Shown: positions 33,631 to 42,088, counted from the stretch's first letter. The stretch: DNA of 64,000 nt from Pseudomonas sp. HR96 (GCF_034059295.1 NZ_CP139141.1:1471001-1535000); one strand, 5' to 3'. A program made the numbers and translations. The notes: generated by a model from the sequence alone, not told the origin.

Positions 33631-34833
33631 ATGACCCCCGGTATTCGCATCGCGGTCACTGCCGCCGTTCTCTCCACCGGCACCTGGCTTGGCCTTGCCA
33701 GGGCCCAGGCGCAGGAGCAGCCGGGGGTGTATCAAGGCACCGTAGGCACGGCGGCCGTGGTGGTGGAACTGGACATGGCCGACCCCAGCCAGGTCAGCGG
33801 CCGCTACTTCTACCTCAAGCATCACCGCGACCTGGCGCTGGAGGGCAGCCTGGAGGGCGAGCAGCTGGAGCTCAACGAGGGCCTGGAGAACTTCGACGAG
33901 GCGCCGCGCCCGACCCTCAGCCTGCACGCCGATGGCGCCCAGGGCTGGAGCGGGCAGTGGCAGGACCCCAAGGGCAAGCGCCTGACCGTCACCCTCAAGC
34001 CGGCGCAATTACCCCCCGAGCAGGCCGATGCCGCGCCGTTCTGGCATGACCTGCGCAGCGCCTCGCCTTATGAATACCTGCGCCTGAGTGGCCTGAGCCT
34101 GGTCGACGGCAAGACCGAAGACAGCATGGGCTACCGCCTGCAGTGGCAGCAGGAGCCCGACTCCAAGATCAGCCTGTTCCAGGTCAGCAAAGGCTACCCG
34201 GCGGCCCAGCAGGCCCTGCTCGACCGCGAACTGCAGGCGCGTTTGTGGACCGAAGTCAGCGCCTATCACGCCTGCATGCTGGGCGCGAGCCGCATGGGCG
34301 AAGGCGAATTCGAGCAGACCGTCACCCCTGAGCTGCTGACCCCGAGCATCCTCAGCGTCAGCGTCTTCACCAGTTACAACTGCGGTGGCGCCCATCCGGA
34401 TTTCGGCGACGCGCCGATCAATCTCGATGCGCGCACCGGCCACTACCTCTCCCTGGAGGACGTGCTGTGGATCGGCGAAGGCAAGCCGCTGCACTACGAC
34501 GACCGCGACGGTGCCACGCCCACCGACCGCTCCGATGTCGACTTCGAGACCTTCTCGCACTACCGCGAGCAGGTGCTGGCACCCTGGCTGGTGGCGCAGT
34601 TCAAGCAGCTCTACCCGCAACAGATGACCAAGACCACCGACGACGACTGCGACTACAGCGACCCGGACATCTGGCGCTTCCCCTCCTGGCACTTCACGCC
34701 CCAGGGCATCTACCTGGGCCCCAGCTTTGCCCGGGTGATGCGCGCCTGCGAGGGCAGCGACTGGTCAGTGCTGCCCTACAGCGTCATCCGCCAGCACCCG
34801 GGGGGTGTTGCATTGCCCTTGCCGGCGACATGA
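33631..34833 (+). CDS. Exported hypothetical protein (DUF3298-like C-terminal part)
   Basis: 400 residues. The signal peptide IRIAVTAAVLSTGTWLGLARAQA is followed by a beta-rich N-terminal half (VYQGTVGTAAVVVELDMADPSQVSGRYFYLKHHRDLALEG) that looks like a small-molecule or lipid-binding barrel repeat. The C-terminal half (SVFTSYNCGGAHPDFGDAPINLDARTG, then SLEDVLWIGEG) resembles the DUF3298/RsiV-type extracellular domain. AAAAGGAG lies 6 bases before the ATG. Function unknown. Confidence 0.72.
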   Translation: MTPGIRIAVTAAVLSTGTWLGLARAQAQEQPGVYQGTVGTAAVVVELDMADPSQVSGRYFYLKHHRDLALEGSLEGEQLELNEGLENFDEAPRPTLSLHADGAQGWSGQWQDPKGKRLTVTLKPAQLPPEQADAAPFWHDLRSASPYEYLRLSGLSLVDGKTEDSMGYRLQWQQEPDSKISLFQVSKGYPAAQQALLDRELQARLWTEVSAYHACMLGASRMGEGEFEQTVTPELLTPSILSVSVFTSYNCGGAHPDFGDAPINLDARTGHYLSLEDVLWIGEGKPLHYDDRDGATPTDRSDVDFETFSHYREQVLAPWLVAQFKQLYPQQMTKTTDDDCDYSDPDIWRFPSWHFTPQGIYLGPSFARVMRACEGSDWSVLPYSVIRQHPGGVALPLPAT

Positions 34834-34857
34834 GCGGGCGGGATGTTTTCCACCGCG

Positions 34858-34965
34858 CGCCGGAAATCCCCTACAACATTTTCGGAAAAGCCTGATGGTT
34901 AAATTCGAATGGGTGAGTTTTCATAAGAAAACTGCCCGTTCGGGTTTATCAGCGCAGGTCCTATC
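34858..34965 (+). promoter_or_regulatory. Leader of the first membrane paralogue, similar to the leader at 44225-44331
   Basis: CCGGAAAT and ATTTTCGG can pair across a 10-base loop (34861-34886), and CCCG-TT-CGGG makes a second small hairpin near 34950. Aligned by eye with the leader of the nitrilase-paralogue operon, the order GGAAAT, TTCGGAA, a TTTTCAT box and TTCGGGT is kept with similar spacing. A shared operator or RNA element is plausible but not proven. Confidence 0.35.
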
Positions 34966-36147
34966 GTGAAAACAGCCATCCAGCGACCTCTGACCTCCAT
35001 CAGCCTGCTCAGCCTCTGGCTGTGGCTGTTGTTCACCGGGTTGCTCAGCGGCCCCATGCTCGCCCGTGCCCTGGATCTGCGCGGCGCCTGGCCTGATTAC
35101 CAGGCCATCATGGACAACCTCGACCACCCGGCCGCGCTCTGGCGCTGGATCGTCGGCGACCTCAGCGAAGTGATGTTCTACAAGCACGAGTTCGCCTCGC
35201 TGGGGCTGCTCGGCGGCGCCGCATTGGCCTGCTGGGCGACGCGGCATGGCAGGCCATGGCAGGGTTTCGCGCTGGCGCGAGGCAGCGGTCTGTGGCCATG
35301 GGTGGCGGCCAGCGGGCTGCTGGGCGTGCTGTTGGGCAACTTGCTGTGGAGCTGGGCCCTGACCCCGGCGCACTGGCAGCCGACCTTCGTCGCCTTCGCC
35401 TCGCTGCCGGCGGCCGCGGTGTTGCGCTACGGTCCGGGATGGCGGGTGGCCTGTTGTGGTGCGATCGGCGCCGCTGTGCTGGTAACGCCGCTGAGCATGC
35501 TCGCCGTGCACCTGGTGTGCGCGCCGCTGCAGTGGCCACGGCTGGTGGGGCAGGCGGCCGGGATGCTCGGCGGTTGCCTGCTGGCCATGCAACTGTTTCG
35601 CCGCTATCCAGGCCTGACCCAAACGCCGCCGCTGTCGGATAGCCCGCGCCCGGCGCCCGGCCTGGCGCCGGTTCAGGATTACCGCTGGGTCTTGCGCCGG
35701 GCACTGGCCGACTTTTCCGAGGCCCCCGCGTTCGGCAACGAGTGGGCCAGCGCCGGGCTGATCCTCGGCGTACTGCTGGCCTGGTGGCTCAACCCCTTGG
35801 CGCCGGTCTACGGCAGCGGCCTGTTGCTCGAGCTGCTGGGCGCCCAGGCGCTGGCGGCGCTGCTCGGGGTGCTGCGCTGGCGCCGGGAATGGGCCTGCCA
35901 GGGCTGGTACCCGACCTACGTCCCGCTGGTGTCGGTGGTGCCTTCGGCGATCCTGCTGCTCGGCGGGGCGCTCTGGGTGATGATTGCCAGCGCGCTGCTC
36001 GGGGCGCTGATCACCCCGCCGCTGGCAGCCCGGTTGCGCTGCCGCCTGCCCGCATCGGCGCCTGGTTGCGTGGCCGACCTGCTGGCGATGATCCTCGGCG
36101 TGCTGCTGATTCTGCCGCCGCTGGCCCTGCTGGCCAGCTGGCAGTAG
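34966..36147 (+). CDS. Polytopic membrane protein, paralogue of the one at 45238-46428
   Basis: 393 residues, about ten hydrophobic segments. It is clearly homologous to the second membrane protein in this window; shared landmarks are GDLSEVMFYKHEFASLGLLGG (first half), ADFSEAPAFGNEWASAGLILG (second half) and GWYPTYVPLVSVVPSA. The two D(L/F)SE blocks are similar to each other, so the protein is an internal duplication of about 180 residues, as in many transporters. No known transporter family is recognised. It is a single gene here, while its paralogue sits among amide-cleaving enzymes. The ATG is preceded by CAGGTCCTATCGTG; the GTG of that stretch (34963) is an alternative start one codon earlier. 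Confidence 0.75.
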   Translation: MKTAIQRPLTSISLLSLWLWLLFTGLLSGPMLARALDLRGAWPDYQAIMDNLDHPAALWRWIVGDLSEVMFYKHEFASLGLLGGAALACWATRHGRPWQGFALARGSGLWPWVAASGLLGVLLGNLLWSWALTPAHWQPTFVAFASLPAAAVLRYGPGWRVACCGAIGAAVLVTPLSMLAVHLVCAPLQWPRLVGQAAGMLGGCLLAMQLFRRYPGLTQTPPLSDSPRPAPGLAPVQDYRWVLRRALADFSEAPAFGNEWASAGLILGVLLAWWLNPLAPVYGSGLLLELLGAQALAALLGVLRWRREWACQGWYPTYVPLVSVVPSAILLLGGALWVMIASALLGALITPPLAARLRCRLPASAPGCVADLLAMILGVLLILPPLALLASWQ

Positions 36148-36239
36148 CGGCATGACTGGCGATTGCGCTGCGGCTGGCGTTTAATACTGGCCTCATTGCC
36201 GTCGCATTTCCGATGACGGCACTTGCCGCCGGACTCTAC

Positions 36240-36911
36240 ATGGCTATCCCCCTGAGCAACGAACCCCTTGGCGAAGACGATCTGAACTACCTCGAGGACG
36301 TGCTCGAGAAATACCGTTCCGAGGCCTCGGTGTACAACGTCTCCGAACTGGACGGCTTCTTCACCGCCGTGGTCTCAGGCCCCGAAGCTGTCGGTTTCGA
36401 CGACTGGTACTCGATGCTCTGGGGCGCCCCGGAATTTCTCCCGCAATGGAAGGACGAGCGTGAGTTCGAGCGGTTCTTCACCTTGTTGATCCAGCACATG
36501 AACCACGTCGCCACCCTGCTCATGGAACAGCCCGAGGACTTCGAGCCGCTGTTCAACGAAGCCGAGGTGGATGGCGAGATGGCGCTGATCGTCGAAGACT
36601 GGTGCTTTGGCTACATGCGCGGCATGAGCACCGGCAACGGCTGGCCGGACCTGCCCGAGCAGGAGCAGCAATACCTCTCGGCGATCATCATGCACACCGA
36701 GGAAGAGAGCCTGCTCGATGAAGACGGCCCACTGGCCATCGACCCCATGGAGACCGTCGCGCTGATCCCGGTGGCCGCCGTCCATCTGCAGCAGTACTGG
36801 CTGGGCCGGCGCGCCGAATTCCTGCCCCATCGCGCCGAACCCAAGGTCGGGCGCAACGACCCTTGCCCGTGCGGCAGCGGGCGCAAGTTCAAGCAATGCT
36901 GCCTGCATTGA
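36240..36911 (+). CDS. YecA/UPF0149-family protein with SEC-C zinc motif
   Basis: 223 residues. The UPF0149 domain ([35 protein letters not shown], then [11 protein letters not shown]) is followed by a C-terminal SEC-C motif, [18 protein letters not shown], which binds zinc as in SecA. YecA is known in E. coli to associate with SecA and ribosomes. The ATG at 36240 matches the family start better than the one nine codons upstream. Confidence 0.87.
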   Translation: MAIPLSNEPLGEDDLNYLEDVLEKYRSEASVYNVSELDGFFTAVVSGPEAVGFDDWYSMLWGAPEFLPQWKDEREFERFFTLLIQHMNHVATLLMEQPEDFEPLFNEAEVDGEMALIVEDWCFGYMRGMSTGNGWPDLPEQEQQYLSAIIMHTEEESLLDEDGPLAIDPMETVALIPVAAVHLQQYWLGRRAEFLPHRAEPKVGRNDPCPCGSGRKFKQCCLH

Positions 36912-36918
36912 TTCGCTG

Positions 36919-36946
36919 TTGACAGGCGCTGCCAACTGCGTAGAAT
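36919..36946 (+). promoter_or_regulatory. Sigma-70 promoter of tRNA-Val
   Basis: TTGACA (36919-36924) and TAGAAT (36941-36946) are separated by 16 bases. The -35 is perfect and the -10 has one mismatch to consensus. A G/C-rich discriminator follows, typical of stable RNA genes, and the tRNA begins 13 bases after the -10 box. Confidence 0.8.
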
Positions 36947-36959
36947 GCCGCGCCACAGC

Positions 36960-37036
36960 AGGCACGTAGCTCAGTTGGTTAGAGCACCACCTTGACATGG
37001 TGGGGGTCGTTGGTTCGAGTCCAATCGCGCCTACCA
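36960..37036 (+). tRNA. tRNA-Val (anticodon GAC)
   Basis: 77 bases with encoded CCA. The anticodon stem CCACC/GGTGG encloses the loop TTGACAT, anticodon GAC, reading GUC/GUU valine codons. The T arm contains GGTTCGAGTCC. The acceptor AGGCACG pairs with CGCGCCT with one A-C mismatch. It has its own strong promoter and terminator. No attachment-site duplicate or integrase is seen, so it is not occupied by an island here. Confidence 0.95.
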
Positions 37037-37067
37037 AACAAAATCCGCTCTGCTGGGCGGTGAAAGA

Positions 37068-37096
37068 AGGGCGATCCGAAAGGGTCGCCCTTTTTT
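37068..37096 (+). terminator. Rho-independent terminator of tRNA-Val
   Basis: A GGGCGA-type stem pairs with TCGCCC and is followed by six T, 32 bases after the tRNA end. Confidence 0.85.
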
Positions 37097-37294
37097 GTGC
37101 AGGCGATTTGTCACCACTGTGTCACCATTTCCTGATAATGCCCGGGCCAGAGCCTTTCGGTAGATTTGCTGCATGCTTCACAAAAGCCATCACGTCAGGG
37201 AATTTAAATGCGGGTACCCCCTCTAAACCAGTTCAGCCAGACCCGACCTTCGGTACGGTCTCTTTTGACGTCAACATTGGACTGACTGTGACGC

Positions 37295-37690
37295 ATGATT
37301 GAACACGCCATAACACCTATCGCTGGTGCTCGTATTCTGGTGGTGGAAGACGAAGAAGTGCTGCGGGTCCTGACCGACGACATCCTTTCCGAGGAAGGCT
37401 TCATCGTCAGCCAGGTGCCAAATGCCGAAGAGGGGCTCAAGTACCTGGCCCAGCACAGTCACGAGTGTGACGTAGTGCTGGTGGATGTGCGCATGCCGGG
37501 CGCCCTGGACGGGATCGACTTCGCCCATGTGGTGGAGGCCGTATGGCCGCACATTTCGATCGTCATCGTCTCCGGCTACTCCAACTCGCAGACTCCGGCG
37601 CCACGTTCGGCGGTGATGCTGCGCAAGCCCTGGCGGCTCGACACCCTGGTGGCCGCAGTGACCACGGCGAGCAAGAAGCGCCAGCTCTGA
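37295..37690 (+). CDS. Single-domain response regulator (receiver only)
   Basis: 131 residues, a stand-alone REC domain. The acidic pair is in ILVVEDEE (Glu18, Asp19), the phospho-acceptor Asp64 in VLVDVRMPG, Ser93 in IVIVSGYS and Lys111 in MLRKPWRLDTL. It has no output domain, so it signals through a partner. It overlaps nothing and its stop abuts the end of the convergent gene. No kinase lies beside it. Confidence 0.87.
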   Translation: MIEHAITPIAGARILVVEDEEVLRVLTDDILSEEGFIVSQVPNAEEGLKYLAQHSHECDVVLVDVRMPGALDGIDFAHVVEAVWPHISIVIVSGYSNSQTPAPRSAVMLRKPWRLDTLVAAVTTASKKRQL

Positions 37691-38278
37691 TCAGCGCCCT
37701 GCCAGCACGCGCTTGACCATGGCGTCATGGCCGCCGCGGTCATCGGCCCGGGAGATGATCTGCACCAGCGACAGGGTCTGGCCGGAGCCGGCGATGAAGG
37801 TCGTACTCAAGGTCGGGCCACCGCCCAGAGTGGCGGTGCTGTCGACTCGGGTCACGCCCAGCTTCTTGAGCACCAGGGTGCTCTCGGCGGTTTTCTTGAA
37901 GTCGGGGGCAGCCTTGCTCTGGTCGGCGACGAAGTCGGCCGTGGCCTGTTGCAGGAACGCCGGATCGTTATCGCCGGCGCTCACCCCGGCAGGGGTAGGC
38001 ACCTGAGTCGCCATCACCACCCGTTTGCTTTTCTCGCTGGCGTACATGGTGCCGGTGGAGCCTGCCGTGCCGCTTTTCGCGTCGCCCGGGGTCATGGCTT
38101 CGGCGGTGTAGCCAGTGGGCAGGGTGAAGGAGAATTTGCCACCCAGGGTCGAGACCTTGGGGCCGGTTTCGACATGACTGGCGGCCTTGGGGTGGTGCTT
38201 GGTCTGGCTGTGCGCCAGGGGCGCGGACAGGCCGATGGCTACACTCAGTAACAGTTGAACAAGGCGAATACGCGACAT
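37691..38278 (-). CDS. Exported hypothetical protein
   Basis: 195 residues. Signal peptide MSRIRLVQLLLSVAIGLSAPLAHS, then a Lys/His-rich linker and a domain with GGKFSFTLPTGYTAEAMTPGDA and ADDRGGHDAMVKRVLAGR at the C-terminus. Family not recognised. Start at MSRIRL (38278), since the longer frame adds only MFPEIA before a typical signal peptide. Confidence 0.7.
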   Translation of the reverse strand: MSRIRLVQLLLSVAIGLSAPLAHSQTKHHPKAASHVETGPKVSTLGGKFSFTLPTGYTAEAMTPGDAKSGTAGSTGTMYASEKSKRVVMATQVPTPAGVSAGDNDPAFLQQATADFVADQSKAAPDFKKTAESTLVLKKLGVTRVDSTATLGGGPTLSTTFIAGSGQTLSLVQIISRADDRGGHDAMVKRVLAGR

Positions 38279-38382
38279 GGCAATCTCCGGAAACAATTGC
38301 CGGGGATTCTACATGGGTCTCGTTGAATGCGCGTGATGGCCGTTGCGAGACAGGGGGAGTACGACTCCAATTTTTTTCAACT

Positions 38383-38400
38383 ATAGCGAATGTCTTACAC
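38383..38400 (+). promoter_or_regulatory. Candidate GacA upstream activating site
   Basis: TATAGC-GAATGT-CTTACA fits the TGTAAG-N6-CTTACA pattern of GacA sites, with a perfect right half and a degenerate left half. Its centre lies about 64 bases before the predicted RNA start, the spacing seen at known rsm genes. Confidence 0.55.
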
Positions 38401-38455
38401 GCCGTGCCTGCAATCTCCTCTATTGCCATTCCCACCCCAGCAGTAATCTAACCCC

Positions 38456-38566
38456 ATCAACTGAAGCAACGGATCGCTTCAGGGTCAGGGACGACTGGCC
38501 ATTGCATGGACGCTGCCGACAGGACGTTGGATGGCACACAAAGAACCCGCTTCGGCGGGTTTTTTG
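38456..38566 (+). ncRNA. RsmX/Y/Z-family small regulatory RNA (CsrA/RsmA-sequestering)
   Basis: A transcript of about 110 bases is predicted from a -10 box TAATCT (38444-38449) to a T-rich terminator. It contains five GGA motifs. The first is ideally placed in a hairpin loop: TGAAGC (38462-38467), loop AACGGATC, GCTTCA (38476-38481). Others follow in AGGGACG, ATGGACG, CAGGACG and TTGGATGG, several between short complementary stems. Repeated unpaired GGA in loops, the length, the terminator with TTCG tetraloop and the upstream GacA-like site all match Rsm RNAs, which titrate the translational repressors RsmA/RsmE. Which member (X, Y or Z) it is cannot be decided here. No ORF overlaps it convincingly. 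Confidence 0.75.
38544..38566 (+). terminator. Terminator of the Rsm-like RNA
   Basis: AACCCGC-TTCG-GCGGGTT hairpin (38544-38561) runs directly into six T with a very stable UUCG loop. Confidence 0.9.
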
Positions 38567-38694
38567 TTGCCTGCGGAAAACCGCGCGGGCTTTGCCCGTT
38601 CCTAACAGTGGACAGCTATTGATGTTCGACAACAGTCCGCCATGCACCAAGGCGGTCATAGGCAATGCCGCTGGAACGGCACGTTCGAAGTGAT

Positions 38695-38824
38695 GTAGGA
38701 GCCGGCGCAGCTGGCGAGCGAAGCGACCCCGGACGCAAGGTTCGATTGGCCATGAGCCGCGATACCGTCAGATGATTCAATCGGCCACCGAGGTGATGCC
38801 CTCGCCAGCTGCGCCGGCTCCTAC
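38695..38824. repeat. REPIN: perfect 24-base inverted arms
   Basis: GTAGGAGCCGGCGCAGCTGG.. (38695-38718) and its exact complement (38801-38824) flank about 80 bases. Such paired palindromes of GTAGGAG type are scattered REPINs in Pseudomonas, spread by a RAYT transposase that is not encoded in this window. The following bases up to 38919 show only a weaker, degenerate relative (38860-38905) and no gene. Confidence 0.85.
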
Positions 38825-38919
38825 ACCGGCCCAGTTTGCTGCGCGACAGCGCGGCGTCGTAGGCGAGGCGGCACCTCCCGCGGAGCTGCCCGCTCCTGCA
38901 TGGCGAGCAAGCCTACCTT

Positions 38920-39855
38920 TCACCCCACCAGGGACGCGATCTCGCGCGTGACGCCATCCATCGGTGCATGCCCGGAATACTGCAGCGCCACCTCCTGGGC
39001 GATGTCCACCACCTCCTCGATCAATGCCATGCCCGAGCCGGTCCGCCAGCTGGCCACGATGTCCATTGGCGGCGGCAGCGGCACATGTTCGACCGCCTTG
39101 AGCACGCCGCTGGCCAGTTCGCTGCGCACCAGGGTCGGCGGCAGCGCGCCGATGGCGAAGCCGTCACGCACCAGCCGGGTGATGGCCGAAGCCGAGTTCA
39201 CGCAGTTGATGCGCGGCGCCAACGCTTCGGACAGGTGCAGCAGGTTGAGCAGGTCCTGATGCGGGCGCGAGTTGCGTGAAAAGGTCACGATGCGTTCCCC
39301 GGACAGCTGGGCGAGGCTGCTGTAGGGGCGGTCGAGCGCCGAGCCGCTCGCCACCAGCCAATGCACCGGATAGCGGTCGAGCAGGCGGTTGCGCACGCTG
39401 TCCAGGCGCATCATGTCGGTCTGCAGGACGATGTCCTGATAGCCTTTTTCCAGTTGTTCGCACAGATTGCGCGCCGTGTCGGCGGTGATTTCGATCTCCA
39501 CCTCCGGGTAGCACTGGGTCAGGCGTGTTACCAGTGGACTCAGCCAGGTGTGTATCACCGTGTCCATCGCGCCAATGCGCAGGCGCCCTCGGGCCTGGTG
39601 TGGGTCCTTGATCGCGGCCTTGAGGTGATGCAGCGTGTCCATCATGTGCTCGGCGTATTCCAGTACTCGGCGCCCTTCGCCGGTCAGTTCCACGCCCTTG
39701 GAATCGCGCACGAACAGCCGCGCGCCCAGCTCCTGCTCCAGCGCCGCGACCCGGCTGGACACGGACGCCTGGGTGGTGAAGAGCTTTTCTGCTGTCAGCC
39801 GAAAGCTCTTCAGGCGAGCGATCCAGACGAAGGTTTCGAGAAATTTGATGTTCAT
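38920..39855 (-). CDS. LysR-family regulator next to the DUF969/DUF979 genes
   Basis: 311 residues. The N-terminal helix-turn-helix is FVWIARLKSFRLTAEKLFTTQASVSSRVAALEQELGARLFVRD (about 10-52). The effector domain follows (RGRLRIGAMDTVIHTWLSPLV). It is divergent from the DUF969-DUF979 operon across a 198-base gap and probably controls that operon and itself, as is usual for LysR proteins. The inducer is unknown; if the transporter carries 5-oxoproline-like compounds the inducer may be the same. Confidence 0.87.
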   Translation of the reverse strand: MNIKFLETFVWIARLKSFRLTAEKLFTTQASVSSRVAALEQELGARLFVRDSKGVELTGEGRRVLEYAEHMMDTLHHLKAAIKDPHQARGRLRIGAMDTVIHTWLSPLVTRLTQCYPEVEIEITADTARNLCEQLEKGYQDIVLQTDMMRLDSVRNRLLDRYPVHWLVASGSALDRPYSSLAQLSGERIVTFSRNSRPHQDLLNLLHLSEALAPRINCVNSASAITRLVRDGFAIGALPPTLVRSELASGVLKAVEHVPLPPPMDIVASWRTGSGMALIEEVVDIAQEVALQYSGHAPMDGVTREIASLVG

Positions 39856-39931
39856 GCCCGGGCCTGTGCAAGCCAGCTTGAAGCGCCGGCAGTGGGCCTC
39901 TGGGCTGCAGGTTGTATGCCAGCCGACTGCA

Positions 39932-39963
39932 AGAAAAATTGATCGCGCCCGGACGATTTTTCT
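39932..39963. promoter_or_regulatory. Inverted repeat in the LysR/DUF969 divergent region
   Basis: AGAAAAATTG (39932-39941) and CGATTTTTCT (39954-39963) are complementary with one mismatch across 12 bases. It lies 77 bases from the LysR start and about 90 from the DUF969 start, where a LysR operator would be expected. Confidence 0.45.
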
Positions 39964-40053
39964 CGTTGGACGCAGGCCCTATCGCCTCTAAACAATCCCC
40001 CTACAAACAATGGCGCCGCAGCGCTTCCCTGCCACCGTCGAGAGGACCCTGTC

Positions 40054-40755
40054 ATGCCCATTCCGGTAAACCTCTGGCCCTTGCTCGGCGTGGCCGCCAT
40101 CGTGCTGGGCTTCGTGTTGCGCTTCAACCCGGTGCTGGTGGTCGCCCTGGCGGCGCTGATCACCGGAGTGGCGGCGAGCATGCCATTGGAGAGCATCCTG
40201 GCCACCATCGGTGGTGGTTTCATCAAGACCCGCACCTTGCCGCTGATCATCCTGCTGCCCCTGGCCGTGATCGGCCTGCTGGAGCGCCATGGCCTGCGCC
40301 TGCATGCCCAGCAGTGGATCGCGCGGTTTCGCAACGCCACGGTCGGGCGTCTGCTGCTCGGCTACCTGTTCGTTCGTGAAACAGCGGCGGCGCTCGGCCT
40401 GACCAGCCTGGGCGGGCATCCGCAGATGGTCCGCCCGTTGCTGGCGCCGATGGCCGAAGGGGCGGCCATCAGCCGCTACGGCGCATTGCCTGCAGCGGTG
40501 CGCCAGCGCCTGCTGGCGATGTGCGCGGCGACCGACAATGTCGGGCTGTTCTTCGGCGAGGACATTTTCGTCGCCTTCGGCGCCATCGCCTTGATGCACA
40601 CCTTCCTGCTCGGCGCAGGCATCGATGTCGAACCCTTGCACATCGCGGTCTGGGGTATCCCCACGGCCATCGCCGCGTTCATCGTGCACGGCTTTAGGGT
40701 GTACCGCTTCGACTATTACCTGCAACGCCACCTGGGCGAGGGCGACCGGCCATGA
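40054..40755 (+). CDS. DUF969 membrane protein
   Basis: 233 residues, five to six membrane helices: LLGVAAIVLGFVLRFNPVLVVALAALITGVAA, RTLPLIILLPLAVIGLLERHGL, LLLGYLFVRETAAALGLTSLGGHPQMVRPLLAPMAEGAA. The GGHPQMVRPL motif is characteristic. DUF969 and DUF979 always occur as a pair and are thought to form a two-part transporter; in many bacteria they lie beside pyrrolidone-carboxylate peptidase or 5-oxoprolinase genes. ATGA overlap with the next gene. GAGAGGACC precedes the start. Confidence 0.87.
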   Translation: MPIPVNLWPLLGVAAIVLGFVLRFNPVLVVALAALITGVAASMPLESILATIGGGFIKTRTLPLIILLPLAVIGLLERHGLRLHAQQWIARFRNATVGRLLLGYLFVRETAAALGLTSLGGHPQMVRPLLAPMAEGAAISRYGALPAAVRQRLLAMCAATDNVGLFFGEDIFVAFGAIALMHTFLLGAGIDVEPLHIAVWGIPTAIAAFIVHGFRVYRFDYYLQRHLGEGDRP

Positions 40756-41702
40756 TCCTGTCCATTCAATACCTGTACTGGCTGGCCGGCGTGGTGCTGG
40801 CGATCACCACGCTGATGATCCTGTGCGACCGCGAGCATCCCAGGCGCTGGTCCAGTGGCCTGTTCTGGGGCCTGTTCAGCCTGGCGTTCCTGTGCGGCGA
40901 GCGCCTGCCACCGGTGTGGGTGGGCGTCGGCGTGCTGGTCATGGCGCTCATCGCCGGGTGTGGCGGGGTGGGCCTGGGTCGCCATCGCGAATTGTCGCCG
41001 CAGCGCCGCCAGGCCAGCGCGACACGCCTGGGCAACAAACTGTTCGTGCCGGCGCTGGCCATTCCCTTGATCACAGTGTTCTGCGCCCTGGCCTTGAAGA
41101 ACTTCAAGATCGGCGACGCCTGGCTCCTCGACCCGGCCAACAGCACCTTCGTCGCCCTCGGCCTGGCCAGCGTGCTGGCACTGGGGCTGGCCTGCTGGCT
41201 GACCCGCGACACCCCGCTGCAAGCCATGGGCGAGTCGCGCCGCCTGACCGAAACCCTCGGCTGGGCGCTGGTGCTGCCGCAGATGCTGGCCATGCTGGGC
41301 CTGGTGTTCACCGACGCAGGCGTCGGCAAGGCGGTGGCGCACCTGGCCACCGCCTACATCAACCTCGACTACCGGCTGGTGGCGGTGATGGTCTATGTGT
41401 TTGGCATGGCGCTGTTCACCGTGGTCATGGGCAACGGCTTCGCCGCGTTTCCGGTGATGACCGGCGGCATCGGCGTGCCCGTGCTGGTCGGCGTGTATCA
41501 CGCCAACCCGGCCGTCATGGCCGCCATCGGCATGTTCTCCGGCTATTGCGGCACCTTGCTCACGCCCATGGCGGCCAACTACAACATGATCCCCGCCGCG
41601 CTGCTGGAGTTGCCCGACAAGTACGCGGTGATCAAGGCCCAGGTGCCGACCGCGCTGGTCATGCTGCTGGTGAACGTCGGGTTGCTGTACCTGTTGATGT
41701 GA
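40752..41702 (+). CDS. DUF979 membrane protein
   Basis: 316 residues, nine to ten membrane helices. Hallmarks: YLYWLAGVVLAITTLMILCD at the start, FVPALAIPLITVFCALALKNF, VFGMALFTVVMGNGFAAFPVMTGGIGVP and GMFSGYCGTLLTPMAANYNMIPAALLELPDKYAVIKAQVP near the end. It starts within the DUF969 stop, so the two are made together. Substrate inferred only by association elsewhere with pyroglutamate metabolism; pxpBC at the left edge of the window would supply the catabolic enzyme. Confidence 0.87.
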   Translation: MILSIQYLYWLAGVVLAITTLMILCDREHPRRWSSGLFWGLFSLAFLCGERLPPVWVGVGVLVMALIAGCGGVGLGRHRELSPQRRQASATRLGNKLFVPALAIPLITVFCALALKNFKIGDAWLLDPANSTFVALGLASVLALGLACWLTRDTPLQAMGESRRLTETLGWALVLPQMLAMLGLVFTDAGVGKAVAHLATAYINLDYRLVAVMVYVFGMALFTVVMGNGFAAFPVMTGGIGVPVLVGVYHANPAVMAAIGMFSGYCGTLLTPMAANYNMIPAALLELPDKYAVIKAQVPTALVMLLVNVGLLYLLM

Positions 41703-41758
41703 ACTCCCTCGCTGGCAAGGCTTCCTAACAGAAACCCACCACGAGAGGATCTTCTCCC

Positions 41759-42088
41759 ATGCTCGACTCCCGCCTCAGCGCCTGCATCAAGGATTGCCTG
41801 GACTGCGTCGTCACCTGCCAGGCCTGCGCCGCCGCCTGCCTCAAGGAACCCGATGTGCAGATGATGGCAGGTTGCATCGCCCTCGACCTGGACTGCGCCG
41901 ACATCTGCGCCACCGCTGCCAAACTCATGGCGCGCAACTCGGCCAATGCCCAGCGCTACTGCCAGCTGTGCGCCGAAGTCTGCCGCGCCTGTGCCAAGGA
42001 GTGCGAACAGCATCCCGCAGACCACTGCCAGGCCTGTGCCAAGACCTGCCTGTTGTGTGCCGAGGCGTGCGAGAACATGGCGGCGTAA
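41759..42088 (+). CDS. Csp-like four-helix-bundle copper-binding protein
   Basis: 109 residues with 19 cysteines arranged as CxxxC and CxxC repeats along helices (ACIKDCLDCVVTCQACAAAC, YCQLCAEVCRACAKEC, HCQACAKTCLLCAEAC). This is the pattern of the DUF326/Csp copper storage proteins, whose bundle core binds many Cu(I). No signal peptide is present, so it is cytosolic like Csp3. It lies 133 bases upstream of the flavin monooxygenase gene on the same strand but has no obvious shared function. Confidence 0.87.
   Translation: MLDSRLSACIKDCLDCVVTCQACAAACLKEPDVQMMAGCIALDLDCADICATAAKLMARNSANAQRYCQLCAEVCRACAKECEQHPADHCQACAKTCLLCAEACENMAA

Noticed and set aside
36960..37300. tRNA-Val as an integration site
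   Set aside because: No repeated tRNA 3' end, integrase or foreign block follows; normal core genes continue.
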